Origin: an uncultured Microbulbifer sp. | Lineage (GTDB): Bacteria; Pseudomonadota; Gammaproteobacteria; Pseudomonadales; Cellvibrionaceae | Assembly (NCBI RefSeq): GCF_947498635.1 | Contig: NZ_CANMKV010000006.1 | Span: 1-64,000, forward strand | Direction of reading: 5' to 3' | DNA: 64,000 bases | Part shown: piece by piece, positions 53,049-62,054 of the stretch | Layout of the letters: each line of letters begins with the position of its first letter | How positions within the stretch are numbered: position 1 is the stretch's first letter | The notes under the pieces: model-generated | What the model saw: the letters and a program-made list of their open reading frames with translations, nothing else | Told to the model about the DNA's origin: nothing | The model's database searches: none | Translations under genes and position numbers: made by a program

Positions 53049-53372
53049 TTGGCTATTACCATGACCGAGGCCGCCCAGGCTCATATTAAGAGTCAGCTGG
53101 CCAAACGCGGCAAAGGTATCGGCATTCGTGTGGGGGTTAAAACCGCCGGGTGTTCGGGCCTTGCCTATGTTCTGGAATTTGTCGATTCGGCAGAAGCCGA
53201 AGACGAGGTGTTTGAGTACGGCGGTGTACAGCTGATCGTAGACCCCAAGAGCTTGGTTTACCTGGATGGTACCCAGCTCGATTTCGTCAAGGAAGGGCTC
53301 AATGAGGGCTTTACCTTCTCTAACCCCAACGTTAAAAACGAGTGTGGCTGCGGCGAGAGTTTTCACGTCTGA
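53049..53372 (+). CDS. iscA: Fe-S assembly protein IscA
   Basis: IscA is an A-type carrier or iron donor. The 107-residue product has the three conserved cysteines (TAGCSGLAY and [10 protein letters not shown]). I place the start at TTG 53049, because GAAGG lies seven bases upstream and the length then equals E. coli IscA exactly. An ATG at 53061 is possible. Longer in-frame starts overlap the end of iscU and add sequence without similarity. Confidence 0.94.
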   Translation: MAITMTEAAQAHIKSQLAKRGKGIGIRVGVKTAGCSGLAYVLEFVDSAEAEDEVFEYGGVQLIVDPKSLVYLDGTQLDFVKEGLNEGFTFSNPNVKNECGCGESFHV

Positions 53373-53390
53373 CCGGGGCCCGCTACAGTG

Positions 53391-53428
53391 AGGCCGGGTG
53401 CGTTGCGCATGCCGGCCTTTTTATTGGC
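53391..53428 (+). terminator. Internal Rho-independent terminator between iscA and hscB
   Basis: AGGCCGGGTGCG pairs with CGCATGCCGGCCT around a TTG loop and is followed by TTTTTATT. It is 18 bases after the iscA stop, inside the isc cluster. A second hairpin (CCCGGCA / TGCCGGG, 53428-53446) follows at once. The site probably reduces read-through into hscB-hscA-fdx. Confidence 0.8.
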
Positions 53429-53498
53429 CCGGCAACCCATGCCGGGTGGGGGCGCCGCCGCCCAGTTTTTAAGGCCTAGTGCCGGCAGGTGAACTGAG

Positions 53499-54026
53499 AT
53501 GGCAACCAATCTGACCCATTTCGAAATATTCGGGCTCGAACCCGCCTTTGAACTCGATCGCAGTGCGTTGGCCGTGCGTTATCGGGAATTACAGCGGGAA
53601 TTTCACCCGGATAAATACGCTTCCAAATCCGAGCGCGAACAGCTGCTGGCTATATCTATGGCTGCACAGATCAATGAAGCTCACACGGTGCTGCGCGATC
53701 CAGTACAGCGCGCGGCCTATCTGCTCAAGCTCGCCGGTGTGGAAGTGCCGCCGGAGCAGACCACCGCCGATACGCAATTTCTCATGCAGCAGATGCTGTT
53801 GCGTGAGCGCCTCGAGGAAGTGCGCGAAGAGCCAAATCCCACCGCCGCGCTGGAAGAACTCGCCGAAGAGGTCGATGGCCTCTGTCGCGGGGAGCAGAGG
53901 CGATTTGCCGAGACCTATGCGGCGGGCAAGCTCAGCGAAGCCGAGGATTCCCTGCGCAAACAGCAGTTCCTGGTGAAATTACAGTCACAAGTGGAAGAGC
54001 TGGAAGCCGACCTGTTCGGCGATTAA
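53499..54026 (+). CDS. hscB: J-domain co-chaperone HscB
   Basis: HscB delivers IscU to HscA. The 175-residue protein has an N-terminal J domain with the HPD motif (REFHPDKYASKSERE, near residue 32-46) and a C-terminal three-helix domain that binds IscU (LREVREE... LSEAEDSLRKQQFLVKLQSQ). The length is normal. A GGTG ribosome-like site precedes the ATG. Confidence 0.95.
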   Translation: MATNLTHFEIFGLEPAFELDRSALAVRYRELQREFHPDKYASKSEREQLLAISMAAQINEAHTVLRDPVQRAAYLLKLAGVEVPPEQTTADTQFLMQQMLLRERLEEVREEPNPTAALEELAEEVDGLCRGEQRRFAETYAAGKLSEAEDSLRKQQFLVKLQSQVEELEADLFGD

Positions 54027-54054
54027 ATAAGCGGTATCAGAATATAAACCGGGA

Positions 54055-54075
54055 GCTGGCACAGGCTGTGCCAGC
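54055..54075. repeat. Intercistronic hairpin between hscB and hscA
   Basis: GCTGGCACAG and CTGTGCCAGC form a perfect 10-bp palindrome around a single G, 28 bases after the hscB stop. No T run follows. It may stabilise or slow the transcript at the hscB-hscA border. Confidence 0.6.
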
Positions 54076-54107
54076 GCGATTAATCCCGATGACAGAAGAG
54101 ACAAGCA

Positions 54108-55979
54108 ATGGCATTACTGCAGATTTCCGAACCGGGACAGAGCCCCGACCCCCATCAGCGCAAGCACGCAGTGGGTATCGACCTGGGCACCACCAACTCG
54201 CTGGTGGCCACGGTGCGCAGCGGCTCGGCAGAGGCCATTGCCGCTGAAGATGGCAGTGTCATTCTGCCTTCGGCGGTACATTACGCCAGCGAGGGGATTA
54301 CCGTCGGTGCCCAGGCGCGCGCGCGCGCTGCCGCAGACCCCTACAACACTATGTTGTCGATTAAGCGCCTGATGGGGCGTGGAGTGGCCGACGTCAAAAG
54401 TCTGGGCGAACAGTTGCCCTACCACTTTTCCGACAGCGATGGCGGTATGCCCACGATTGAAACTGCCGCGGGTCCGGTGAATCCGGTGCAGGTGTCGGCG
54501 GAGATCCTTAAAAAGCTGGCCCAGCGCGGTCGTCAGGCACTCTACGGCGCAGAGGGCGGGGAACTCGACGGTGCGGTAATCACGGTCCCAGCCTATTTTG
54601 ATGACGCCCAGCGCCAGGCCACCAAGGATGCGGCCAAACTGGCTGGCCTCAAGGTATTGCGCCTGCTCAATGAGCCGACCGCCGCTGCCGTGGCCTACGG
54701 CCTGGATCAGGGGGAGGAGGGCGTGATTGCCGTCTATGACCTCGGTGGTGGGACCTTTGATATCTCTATTATGCGCCTTTCCCGCGGTGTCTTTGAGGTG
54801 ATGGCCACCGGTGGCGATACCGCTTTGGGTGGCGACGACTTCGATCGCACCATTGCCGCCTGGATTGCCGATCAGGCGGGACTGGGTACCAACCTGGACG
54901 CCATGACTCAGCGGGTATTACTGGATAGTGCCTGCGCCGCCAAGGAATCCCTGTCCAGGTTTGAACAGGTGGAGGTACGCCACGGGGATTGGCAGGGCGT
55001 GCTCGACCGGGAAACGATGGCCTCGCTACTGGACCCGCTGATCGATAAGACTTTGCGCGCCTGTAAAAGGGCCTTGCGCGATGCCGATATTGGTGTTGAC
55101 GAAGTACAGGAAGTGGTTTTGGTGGGGGGCTCCACTCGCACCCTGCGTGTGCGCGAACGGGTCGAGGGTTACTTTGCTCGTCCTCCCCATGCGGAAATTG
55201 ACCCGGACCAAGTGGTTGCCATCGGCGCTGCCTTGCAGGCGGATGTGTTGGTGGGCAACAAGTCGGGTGACGATCTGCTGCTGCTGGATGTGATCCCGCT
55301 GTCGCTGGGTCTCGAGACCATGGGCGGGTTGACTGAGAAGCTGATCGCGCGCAATACCACTATCCCGGTGGCCAAGGCCCAAGAATTCACCACCTTCAAA
55401 GATGGCCAGACCGCGATGGCGATCCATGTGGTGCAGGGGGAGCGGGAACTGGTAAGCGACTGCCGTTCGCTGGCCCGTTTCGAGTTGCGCGGTATTCCTG
55501 CGATGGTGGCGGGCGCGGCTCATATCCGCGTCACCTTCCAGGTGGATGCAGACGGTTTGCTGTCTGTGAGCGCTATGGAGAAGAGCAGTGGAGTGAGCGC
55601 GGATATTACCGTGAAGCCCTCCTATGGCCTTGAAGACAAAGATATTGCGCGCATGTTGCAGGAGTCCTATACCCACGCAAAGGAAGATATTGCCCTGCGC
55701 GCTCTACGCGAGGCCCAGGTGGAGGCGGAGCGCACGCTCGAGAGCTTGCTGATTGCTCTGCGTGAAAACGGCGCCCAGCTGCTTGAAGAGCGTGAGTTGA
55801 GTGAACTGGAGCATGCCATGGAAGCCCTGCGCTTGGCGCATAACGGCGGCGATGCCGAGGAAATCCGTTTGCGAATGGAGTCACTCAACAAACTGTCCGA
55901 GCCCTTTGCCGCGAGGCGTATGGATGCCTCGATCAAGCGTGCCATGCGGGGGCACAGCCTGGACGAATTTGATAAATAA
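54108..55979 (+). CDS. hscA: Hsp70-type chaperone HscA
   Basis: HscA is the specialised Hsp70 that drives cluster release from IscU. The 623-residue protein has the nucleotide-binding domain with [39 protein letters not shown], and [19 protein letters not shown], then the substrate-binding domain starting near [20 protein letters not shown]. The length and order fit HscA rather than DnaK, and the neighbours hscB and fdx confirm it. Confidence 0.97.
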   Translation: MALLQISEPGQSPDPHQRKHAVGIDLGTTNSLVATVRSGSAEAIAAEDGSVILPSAVHYASEGITVGAQARARAAADPYNTMLSIKRLMGRGVADVKSLGEQLPYHFSDSDGGMPTIETAAGPVNPVQVSAEILKKLAQRGRQALYGAEGGELDGAVITVPAYFDDAQRQATKDAAKLAGLKVLRLLNEPTAAAVAYGLDQGEEGVIAVYDLGGGTFDISIMRLSRGVFEVMATGGDTALGGDDFDRTIAAWIADQAGLGTNLDAMTQRVLLDSACAAKESLSRFEQVEVRHGDWQGVLDRETMASLLDPLIDKTLRACKRALRDADIGVDEVQEVVLVGGSTRTLRVRERVEGYFARPPHAEIDPDQVVAIGAALQADVLVGNKSGDDLLLLDVIPLSLGLETMGGLTEKLIARNTTIPVAKAQEFTTFKDGQTAMAIHVVQGERELVSDCRSLARFELRGIPAMVAGAAHIRVTFQVDADGLLSVSAMEKSSGVSADITVKPSYGLEDKDIARMLQESYTHAKEDIALRALREAQVEAERTLESLLIALRENGAQLLEERELSELEHAMEALRLAHNGGDAEEIRLRMESLNKLSEPFAARRMDASIKRAMRGHSLDEFDK

Positions 55980-56056
55980 GAGGTGGGCGCATAGCCTGCA
56001 CAACCTGCGGCCGGGGCTCGCCCCCGTCGGATTGAGACCATAGAGAGTCAGTACCT

Positions 56057-56395
56057 ATGCCGAAGATAGTATTTTTACCCCATCCAGAAATGTGCCCCGA
56101 GGGTAAAGTGGTGGAAGCGAAGAGCGGCGTCAGTGTGATCGACGCGGCGCTCGCCAATGATATCGAGATTGAACACGCCTGCGAAAAGGCTTGCGCCTGT
56201 ACCACCTGTCACGTGATTGTGCGGGAGGGCTTCTACTCTCTGGAAGAGCCCGATGAGCTGGAAGAGGATTTACTGGATAAGGCCTGGGGACTGGAACCCG
56301 AGTCGCGTCTGTCCTGCCAGGCAATCGTAGAAGATGAGGACCTGGTGGTTGAGATTCCCAAGTACACCATCAATCAGGTGTCTGAAAAGCACTGA
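56057..56395 (+). CDS. fdx: [2Fe-2S] ferredoxin Fdx
   Basis: Fdx supplies electrons during cluster assembly. The 112-residue protein has the four cluster cysteines: three in EHACEKACACTTCHVIV, in the C-x5-C-x2-C arrangement, and one in SRLSCQAIV. Length and acidic composition are as in E. coli Fdx. It follows hscA by about 80 bases. Confidence 0.97.
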   Translation: MPKIVFLPHPEMCPEGKVVEAKSGVSVIDAALANDIEIEHACEKACACTTCHVIVREGFYSLEEPDELEEDLLDKAWGLEPESRLSCQAIVEDEDLVVEIPKYTINQVSEKH

Positions 56396-56421
56396 TAACA
56401 GCGGGTGAGGAAGCCAAGCCG

Positions 56422-56616
56422 ATGAAGTGGACAGATATTCACGATATTGCCATTGAACTCTGTGAAACGCATGAAGATGTAGATCCGCTCACGGTCAATT
56501 TTGTTGACCTGCGCAACTGGGTGGTGGCCCTGCCGGGTTTTGACGACGACCCCGGCCGCTGCGGTGAGAAGATCCTTGAGGCGATTCAGGCCGCCTGGAT
56601 CGAGGAGCGCGAATAG
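56422..56616 (+). CDS. iscX: Isc accessory protein IscX
   Basis: IscX is a 64-residue acidic regulator that binds IscS and may deliver iron. The typical sequence MKWTDIHDIAIELCETHEDV and FVDLRNWVVALPGFDDDPG is present. It ends the canonical isc cluster, 26 bases after fdx. Confidence 0.96.
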   Translation: MKWTDIHDIAIELCETHEDVDPLTVNFVDLRNWVVALPGFDDDPGRCGEKILEAIQAAWIEERE

Positions 56617-56673
56617 CTAGACCGGGTTCAGTAGGGTATTGGTATTGGAGTACAAAAGTCGATCAATACCCCG

Positions 56674-56770
56674 TATAATCCGCCGGCCGCGAAAAGCGGT
56701 GATTAAAAATTGAGTACCCCGCGGTGGGTATGAAAGGAATATCACGGAAGAGCAACTGAGCAGGTTGCTC
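56674..56770 (+). promoter_or_regulatory. Putative ndk promoter and leader hairpin
   Basis: TATAAT at 56674-56679 is a perfect -10 box with a weak -35 (TACAAA, 17 bases upstream). Downstream, before ndk, the hairpin GAGCAAC / GTTGCTC (56750-56770) is followed by TTTCTATAT. The hairpin could be the isc cluster terminator or an attenuator in the ndk leader. Confidence 0.5.
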
Positions 56771-56815
56771 TTTCTATATGTAAGTTCAGTTACAAAAATT
56801 AATTTGGAGATAACC

Positions 56816-57244
56816 ATGGCCCTGGAGCGTACTCTTTCTATCATTAAGCCGGACGCAGTAGCCAAAAATGTCATCGGTGAAATCGAGAGCCGTTTTGAAA
56901 AAGCCGGTCTGAGCATTGTTGCCATGAAAATGGTTCACCTGTCCCAGGAGAAGGCCGAAGGCTTTTACGCTGAGCACAAAGAACGCCCTTTCTTCAAAGA
57001 CTTGGTTGACTTCATGACCTCCGGTCCGGTTGTTGTACAGGTTCTGGAAGGTGAAAACGCCATCCTGGCTAACCGCGATCTGATGGGGGCTACTAACCCG
57101 AAAGAAGCGACCGCCGGCACCATCCGCGCCGACTTCGCGGACAGCATCGACGCCAACGCCGTACACGGTTCCGATTCCGCTGAATCTGCTGCTCGCGAAG
57201 TGAGCTACTTCTTCGCAGATGACGAAATCTGCCCGCGCGCTTAA
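56816..57244 (+). CDS. ndk: Nucleoside diphosphate kinase
   Basis: Ndk balances nucleoside triphosphate pools. The 142-residue protein begins [20 protein letters not shown]. The conserved active-site stretch is [20 protein letters not shown], in which the catalytic His lies in the NAVHGSD motif (His at about residue 117). GGAGA lies eight bases before the ATG. Longer in-frame starts lie in the leader and are unlikely. Confidence 0.97.
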   Translation: MALERTLSIIKPDAVAKNVIGEIESRFEKAGLSIVAMKMVHLSQEKAEGFYAEHKERPFFKDLVDFMTSGPVVVQVLEGENAILANRDLMGATNPKEATAGTIRADFADSIDANAVHGSDSAESAAREVSYFFADDEICPRA

Positions 57245-57308
57245 TTTGCGTATTGCAATCGCATCGGCCCGCTCGGGCCGGTGCAATTCTTCCCCCGAGG
57301 TGAACCGA

Positions 57309-58427
57309 ATGACCACTGAGAAAACCAACCTGCTCGGCCTTTCCGTTGAAAAGCTGGCCGCCTTTTTTGACTCATTGGGCGAGAAGCGCTTCCGCGCTGT
57401 TCAGGTTTTAAAGTGGATACACCAGAATGGGGTGGACGATTTTGCTGAGATGACCAATGTCAGCAAGACCCTGCGTCAGAAATTGACGGAAGTGGCTGAG
57501 GTTCGCGCACCAAAAGTGTTGAATCAGTGGGACTCCGCCGATGGCACGCGCAAGTGGTTGATCGAAGTCGAAGGTGGCAATGCCATCGAGACCGTTTATA
57601 TCCCCGATGGTGAGCGGGGCACTCTATGTGTTTCTTCCCAGGTGGGTTGCTCCCTGGATTGCAGCTTCTGCGCGACCGGTAAGCAAGGTTTTAACCGCGA
57701 TTTGACCGCGGCAGAAATTATTGGACAGGTGTGGATCGCCTGTAAATCTTTCGGCCAACTGGACCCGAAAGGTCCGCGCAAAGTCACCAACGTGGTGATG
57801 ATGGGGATGGGCGAGCCGCTGCTCAACTTCGACAATGTGGTCGATGCCATGAACCTGATGATGGAAGACAACGCTTACGGTATCTCTAAGCGCCGCGTGA
57901 CCCTGTCTACCTCCGGTGTAGTGCCGGCACTGGACCGCCTCGCCGATGTGACCGATGTAAGCCTGGCGATCTCTCTGCACGCGCCCAACGACGAACTGCG
58001 CAACGAGCTGGTGCCGATCAATAAAAAATACCCGATAGCGGTATTGCTGGATTCCGCCAAGCGCTATATCGAGAAGATGCCGGATACCCACCGCAAGATG
58101 ACCATCGAATATACCCTGATGCGCGAGATCAACGACCGTCCGGAGCACGCCGAAGAGTTGGCAGAATTACTGCGGGAGATTCCGGTAAAGATCAACTTGA
58201 TCCCTTTCAATCCGTTCGATCTCTCCGATTACCAGCGCGTGAGTAACAACGCTCTGCGTCGGTTCCAACAGATTTTGCTCGACAAGGGCTATACCGTTAC
58301 CGTGCGCACCACCCGCGGCGACGATATCGACGCGGCCTGTGGGCAGCTGGCTGGCAGTGTGAATGATCGCACCCGCCGTTCCGAGCGCTATCGCAATGCC
58401 GAACGTCCGGTGCGTATCGTTGGCTGA
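57309..58427 (+). CDS. rlmN: Dual-specificity rRNA/tRNA adenine C2-methyltransferase RlmN
   Basis: RlmN is a radical SAM enzyme that methylates A2503 of 23S rRNA and A37 of some tRNAs. The 372-residue protein has the [15 protein letters not shown] motif (C-x3-C-x2-C), [12 protein letters not shown], and the C-terminal Cys of DAACGQLAG that forms the methyl carrier link. GAGGTG precedes the ATG. It follows ndk directly, the usual order in gammaproteobacteria. Confidence 0.97.
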   Translation: MTTEKTNLLGLSVEKLAAFFDSLGEKRFRAVQVLKWIHQNGVDDFAEMTNVSKTLRQKLTEVAEVRAPKVLNQWDSADGTRKWLIEVEGGNAIETVYIPDGERGTLCVSSQVGCSLDCSFCATGKQGFNRDLTAAEIIGQVWIACKSFGQLDPKGPRKVTNVVMMGMGEPLLNFDNVVDAMNLMMEDNAYGISKRRVTLSTSGVVPALDRLADVTDVSLAISLHAPNDELRNELVPINKKYPIAVLLDSAKRYIEKMPDTHRKMTIEYTLMREINDRPEHAEELAELLREIPVKINLIPFNPFDLSDYQRVSNNALRRFQQILLDKGYTVTVRTTRGDDIDAACGQLAGSVNDRTRRSERYRNAERPVRIVG

Positions 58428-58949
58428 ATATCAACGCCTTTTCTAAGCCTGTGAAGCCGGTCCGTGGTTATTTTTCTGGTCGGCTCGTGAATATCCCTCC
58501 CGGTCTGGCCCCTTCTATTGGTGGCTTTTTCTGGCTGCGCTAAGTCAGAACTAAAAATATCCGATTCCCCGAATAACTCTTCCCTGGCGACTGCCAACTT
58601 TCCTTACAATTTTGTTTTTAACTTTGGCTTCTAGCTGAGATTGATCCTGTCCAGTTGCCTGTGAGTCTGACTGCGCGGCAGTTGGCGATCTGGATGTGTG
58701 GAAGATCCCCTCCGTTTGTATAGGGGCTTCTCATTGCTGAAACCCAATATGAGCCCTGCAACGCTTTGCGACAGTTTCAACAGATTGTGGCAAAGAAACA
58801 CTTTAGGGTAGCGTCAAACGCATTTAGCGGTAGTCGTCGGTCTTTCTTGATCTACGGTTACCCTTTGGTGTCAACCTGGGCACTTATCCCTGCGTTGATG
58901 GTCCAGATTTTTCTGATAATAATTCAATCGACGGGGTTAGCTGGGGTCT
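58428..58949. other. Intergenic region between rlmN and the di-heme peroxidase gene
   Basis: No gene is supported. A reading frame at 58766-59041 runs into the next gene and has no family resemblance. In many relatives pilW follows rlmN at once, so this stretch and the following gene look like a later insertion. No repeat or mobile-element end is visible. Confidence 0.45.
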
Positions 58950-60908
58950 ATGCAGGCTGCAACATTCCATTTCAAATTATCCACTTCATTACTACTCAGA
59001 GTATTGGTCTTGCCACTGTTTCTGTTGGCGGTTGGCTGTAGTTCCGGTTCCTCCGATGGAGGTGACAGCAGTGAAGCGGAAACTGTGGAGGGCGATACGG
59101 GCTCCGGTGGCAATACCGGCACAGATTCTGATGATAATACGGGCACCGATACCGATACCGATACCGATACCGATACCGATACCGATACGGATACAGAAAC
59201 TGGGCAGAGCAGTGCCCCGCAGGAGCTGATCGCCAACGCCTTTTCCGGGACCAGTATCGGCCTATCCTGGCAGCGCGACGGTGTGACTTACCGTATTTAT
59301 CGCGGCGGTGAAAAAATTGCCGAAACCAGCAGCGCTTTCTATGTGGACCAAGGGTTGTCGGTCAATACCGAGTACAGCTACGCGGTGACCAGCGGTGATC
59401 TGGGCAACGACGAGCAGACGGCGCGGGCCAGCGCAAAAACCCTGATCAATAACAGCAATAGCGGTCTTAACAATGGTGCGGTAACGGTACCGGTCCTCGA
59501 GCGCCTGGTGAACTTGGACGAATGTAAAAATGTTCGCAGTGCCCTGGATTTATTGGATGAGGATCTGGATATCTGCCTGGAGGCCATGTTGGAATTGAAT
59601 AACATGGCGGGGCACTTGCAGGATATGCGCGCTTTTGCCGCCAGGGTCCGCAGTGAACAGGAGCCGGCCATGATCGAGCTGGGTATGCGCCTGTTTTACA
59701 GTAAATCCCTCAGTGCCAATGACGATGTGGCCTGTGCCTCCTGCCACCACGCCGCAGTTGGCTGTAGCGGTGACAATCTCTCTATGCCCGTTGGTGTGAA
59801 TCCAGTGGATTCCGCACTGATTGGTCCCGGTCGCTCGGACGGTATCAACGAAGTGCCCATCGTCCCCAGAAACGCCCAGCCTATTTGTAACGTGGGGTTG
59901 TGGAGCCAGGGGCTCTTCTGGGATAACCGGGTTGCGCTCACCGATCGCGGAGTGCGCACCGATTCGCGAGATGTCAGCCTCAATACCGAAGCGGCGGTAG
60001 GCACAGGTACTCTGGCGCTGATGATGGCACAGGCACACTTTCCGATAACCAATCCAGCGGAGATGGGCGATGTCACCCAGTTCGGTTATGACGCGAGCAG
60101 CGATAGTGGCAATACCAATTATCGCGAGGATATAGTGGCGGCCAACCTGGGACGGGAGTCCTGGAGTGCATTGTTTAGCGCAGCTTTTGGTGATGACCAA
60201 ATTACTTTCAGCCGCATAGCGCAGGCTATCGCGGCTTTTGAAGCGGTGCAGCTTTTTATAGATAACCCATTTTTCGATTATGTGGATGGTGACTCGAGCG
60301 CCCTCGACGGTGATGAGAAGCGTGGTGCGATTACTTTTATGTCGGGGAATTCCGGCTGTACTAATTGTCACGCGGGGGCATTTTTCACCTCGGAAGGCCC
60401 GCGTCCCGCAAACTATCCACAAATTGGTATAGGTACCGATGAGAATGGCAGTGGGGCAGATCTGGGAGCAAATGGTGCGGGTGCTTTCCGGCCACCAACA
60501 CTGCTGAATGTGGCGATCACAGGTCCCTGGGGGCACAGTGGTCAATTCGCTACTCTGCGCAGAAATGTCGAGCACTATCGTGATCGCGCGGCCTCCATTA
60601 ACCAATACTACGCCAATAGTGAAATGTGTGATTTGGCGCAATTTGAGCATCTGGCAAACTGCGCCACTAAAGTGGCACCCAATGGCCTTGCGCTCTCCCA
60701 GGCCATTCTCGCGGCCAATGGTGGTGATGCGGGCAATAATCTCAGCGATACGGAGATCGATCTGGTCGTGCGCTTTTTGGGAACATTGACAGATCCAGAT
60801 GCCGCCAACAGCGCATCCAACTCCATCCGCACATTGATCCCCCCCCGCGATGGTGGACCCGACGGCCGGCAGCTGGATGCAAAAGATGGGGCGGGCAACG
60901 CATTGTAG
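58950..60908 (+). CDS. Lipoprotein FN3-di-heme cytochrome c peroxidase
   Basis: The 652-residue protein has a lipoprotein signal ending LLAVGC (about residue 30), a low-complexity Ser/Gly/Asp linker with a run of Thr-Asp pairs, an FN3-like domain (about residues 88-165: PQELIANAFSGTSIGLSWQR, YRIYRGGEKIAET) and a MauG/cytochrome c peroxidase region. Two haem-binding motifs are present, CASCHH (near residue 264) and CTNCHA (near residue 470). The PPTLLNVAITGPWGHSGQFA segment also fits the family. It should reduce peroxide or oxidise a partner at the outer membrane. The substrate is unknown, and it appears monocistronic. Confidence 0.88.
   Translation: MQAATFHFKLSTSLLLRVLVLPLFLLAVGCSSGSSDGGDSSEAETVEGDTGSGGNTGTDSDDNTGTDTDTDTDTDTDTDTDTETGQSSAPQELIANAFSGTSIGLSWQRDGVTYRIYRGGEKIAETSSAFYVDQGLSVNTEYSYAVTSGDLGNDEQTARASAKTLINNSNSGLNNGAVTVPVLERLVNLDECKNVRSALDLLDEDLDICLEAMLELNNMAGHLQDMRAFAARVRSEQEPAMIELGMRLFYSKSLSANDDVACASCHHAAVGCSGDNLSMPVGVNPVDSALIGPGRSDGINEVPIVPRNAQPICNVGLWSQGLFWDNRVALTDRGVRTDSRDVSLNTEAAVGTGTLALMMAQAHFPITNPAEMGDVTQFGYDASSDSGNTNYREDIVAANLGRESWSALFSAAFGDDQITFSRIAQAIAAFEAVQLFIDNPFFDYVDGDSSALDGDEKRGAITFMSGNSGCTNCHAGAFFTSEGPRPANYPQIGIGTDENGSGADLGANGAGAFRPPTLLNVAITGPWGHSGQFATLRRNVEHYRDRAASINQYYANSEMCDLAQFEHLANCATKVAPNGLALSQAILAANGGDAGNNLSDTEIDLVVRFLGTLTDPDAANSASNSIRTLIPPRDGGPDGRQLDAKDGAGNAL
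59145..59192 (+). repeat. In-frame hexanucleotide repeat ACCGAT
   Basis: Seven perfect ACCGAT units (59145-59186) and one ACGGAT unit encode a Thr-Asp run in the linker of the peroxidase lipoprotein. Because the unit is six bases, copy-number changes would alter linker length but not the reading frame. Confidence 0.9.
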
Positions 60909-61274
60909 TACTGGAGTCCTACTTCAAAAGTTATTGATTTTTCTGGTGAGCCTGGGGCTCACCGGATTGTCATTTGTGGGGCTAGTCCACGATTTTCTTG
61001 ATTTTCCAGTGGCTGGGGGCTGGGCTAATTGGAATTTATTAGGGGTACACTGCTGAAACTAACAGTACTTTGCGGCACTATAGATAAAGGGATCGGATTA
61101 AAGGACCGCTGGCCTAGACAGCATCGTGATTCAGCGAGTGGGTGGCTCTGAAGCCTCCCTTTGCCGGTGAGGAATCATCATGGCTTCTATTCGGGCTTGC
61201 CCCGATTGTGATTGAAACCGGTCTTTTCTTGATCCCCAAACGGATAGATAAAAAATAAATTTACGGGTGATGTT
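60909..61274. other. Intergenic region before pilW
   Basis: No gene, clear terminator or clear promoter is seen. The end is AT-rich (around 61240-61262), which would suit the promoter of the pilW-rodZ unit. Confidence 0.4.
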
Positions 61275-62054
61275 GTGTCTGCAAAATCTTTTGGCCTGCC
61301 TTTGCTTGGGCTGATACTCGCCGCTTTGCTGGGGGGATGTGTGACCACCGGGATGCCTGAACGCCGGGAAGTTAATCTGGAGAATGCACTGGAAACCCAC
61401 GTTCAGCTCGGTATTCGCTATCTGCAGAGCGATGAGAATCGCGAGCTGGCCCGCCGCCATTTCAATAAGGCTCTGGAATTGGGCAGAAAGAACCCCATGG
61501 CCCACCACGGCCTGGCTCTGTTGTATCAAGCTGATGGTGAACTGAAAGTGGCGGAATCCCACTTTAAAAAGGCCCTGCGCTACGATGATGACTTCTCAAT
61601 GGCGCGTACCAATTATGGTGTTTTCCTCTATCAGCAGGAGCGATACGAGGCTGCGCTGGAGCAGTTTCGCCAGGCCTCTGCCGACCTGACCTATAACCGC
61701 CGCTTTTTTGCCCTGGTTAATTACGGCCGTACAGCCGGCCGTTTGGGTATGGTGGAGGAGGCCGAGAGGGCCTACACCCGTGCGTTGGCTCTCAATGGAA
61801 ATCTGCCGGTTGCCTTATTGGAGCTGGCGGAGCTCAAATATGGGTCCGGCGATTATGCCGTGGCCAAGCAGTATCTCGATAAATATAGTGAGAGCAGCCG
61901 CCAGACACCGCAGTCCCTGTGGTTGGGAGTCCGGATCGAGAAGGTGTTTGGCAACCGCGACAAGGAGCTCAGTTACGCCCTTGCGCTGAAAAATTTGTAC
62001 CCGTACTCTGCGGAAACACTGAAATATCAGGAGTTGAGTGGTAATGACGGATAG
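61275..62054 (+). CDS. pilW: Type IV pilus biogenesis lipoprotein PilW (PilF)
   Basis: PilW/PilF is the outer-membrane pilotin that guides the PilQ secretin. The 259-residue protein has a lipoprotein signal ending LLGGC, then about six TPR repeats (AHHGLALLYQADGELKVAES, YGVFLYQQERYEAALEQFRQ, ELAELKYGSGDYAVAKQYLD). The start is GTG. The gene overlaps rodZ by 11 bases, so the two are coupled as in related bacteria. Confidence 0.93.
   Translation: MSAKSFGLPLLGLILAALLGGCVTTGMPERREVNLENALETHVQLGIRYLQSDENRELARRHFNKALELGRKNPMAHHGLALLYQADGELKVAESHFKKALRYDDDFSMARTNYGVFLYQQERYEAALEQFRQASADLTYNRRFFALVNYGRTAGRLGMVEEAERAYTRALALNGNLPVALLELAELKYGSGDYAVAKQYLDKYSESSRQTPQSLWLGVRIEKVFGNRDKELSYALALKNLYPYSAETLKYQELSGNDG

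Noticed and set aside
58766-59041. 91-residue frame before the di-heme peroxidase
   Set aside because: It overlaps the start of the peroxidase gene in another frame and resembles no known family.
59145-59192. CRISPR-like repeat
   Set aside because: The units are six bases, contiguous and in frame, without spacers, so this is a coding microsatellite.
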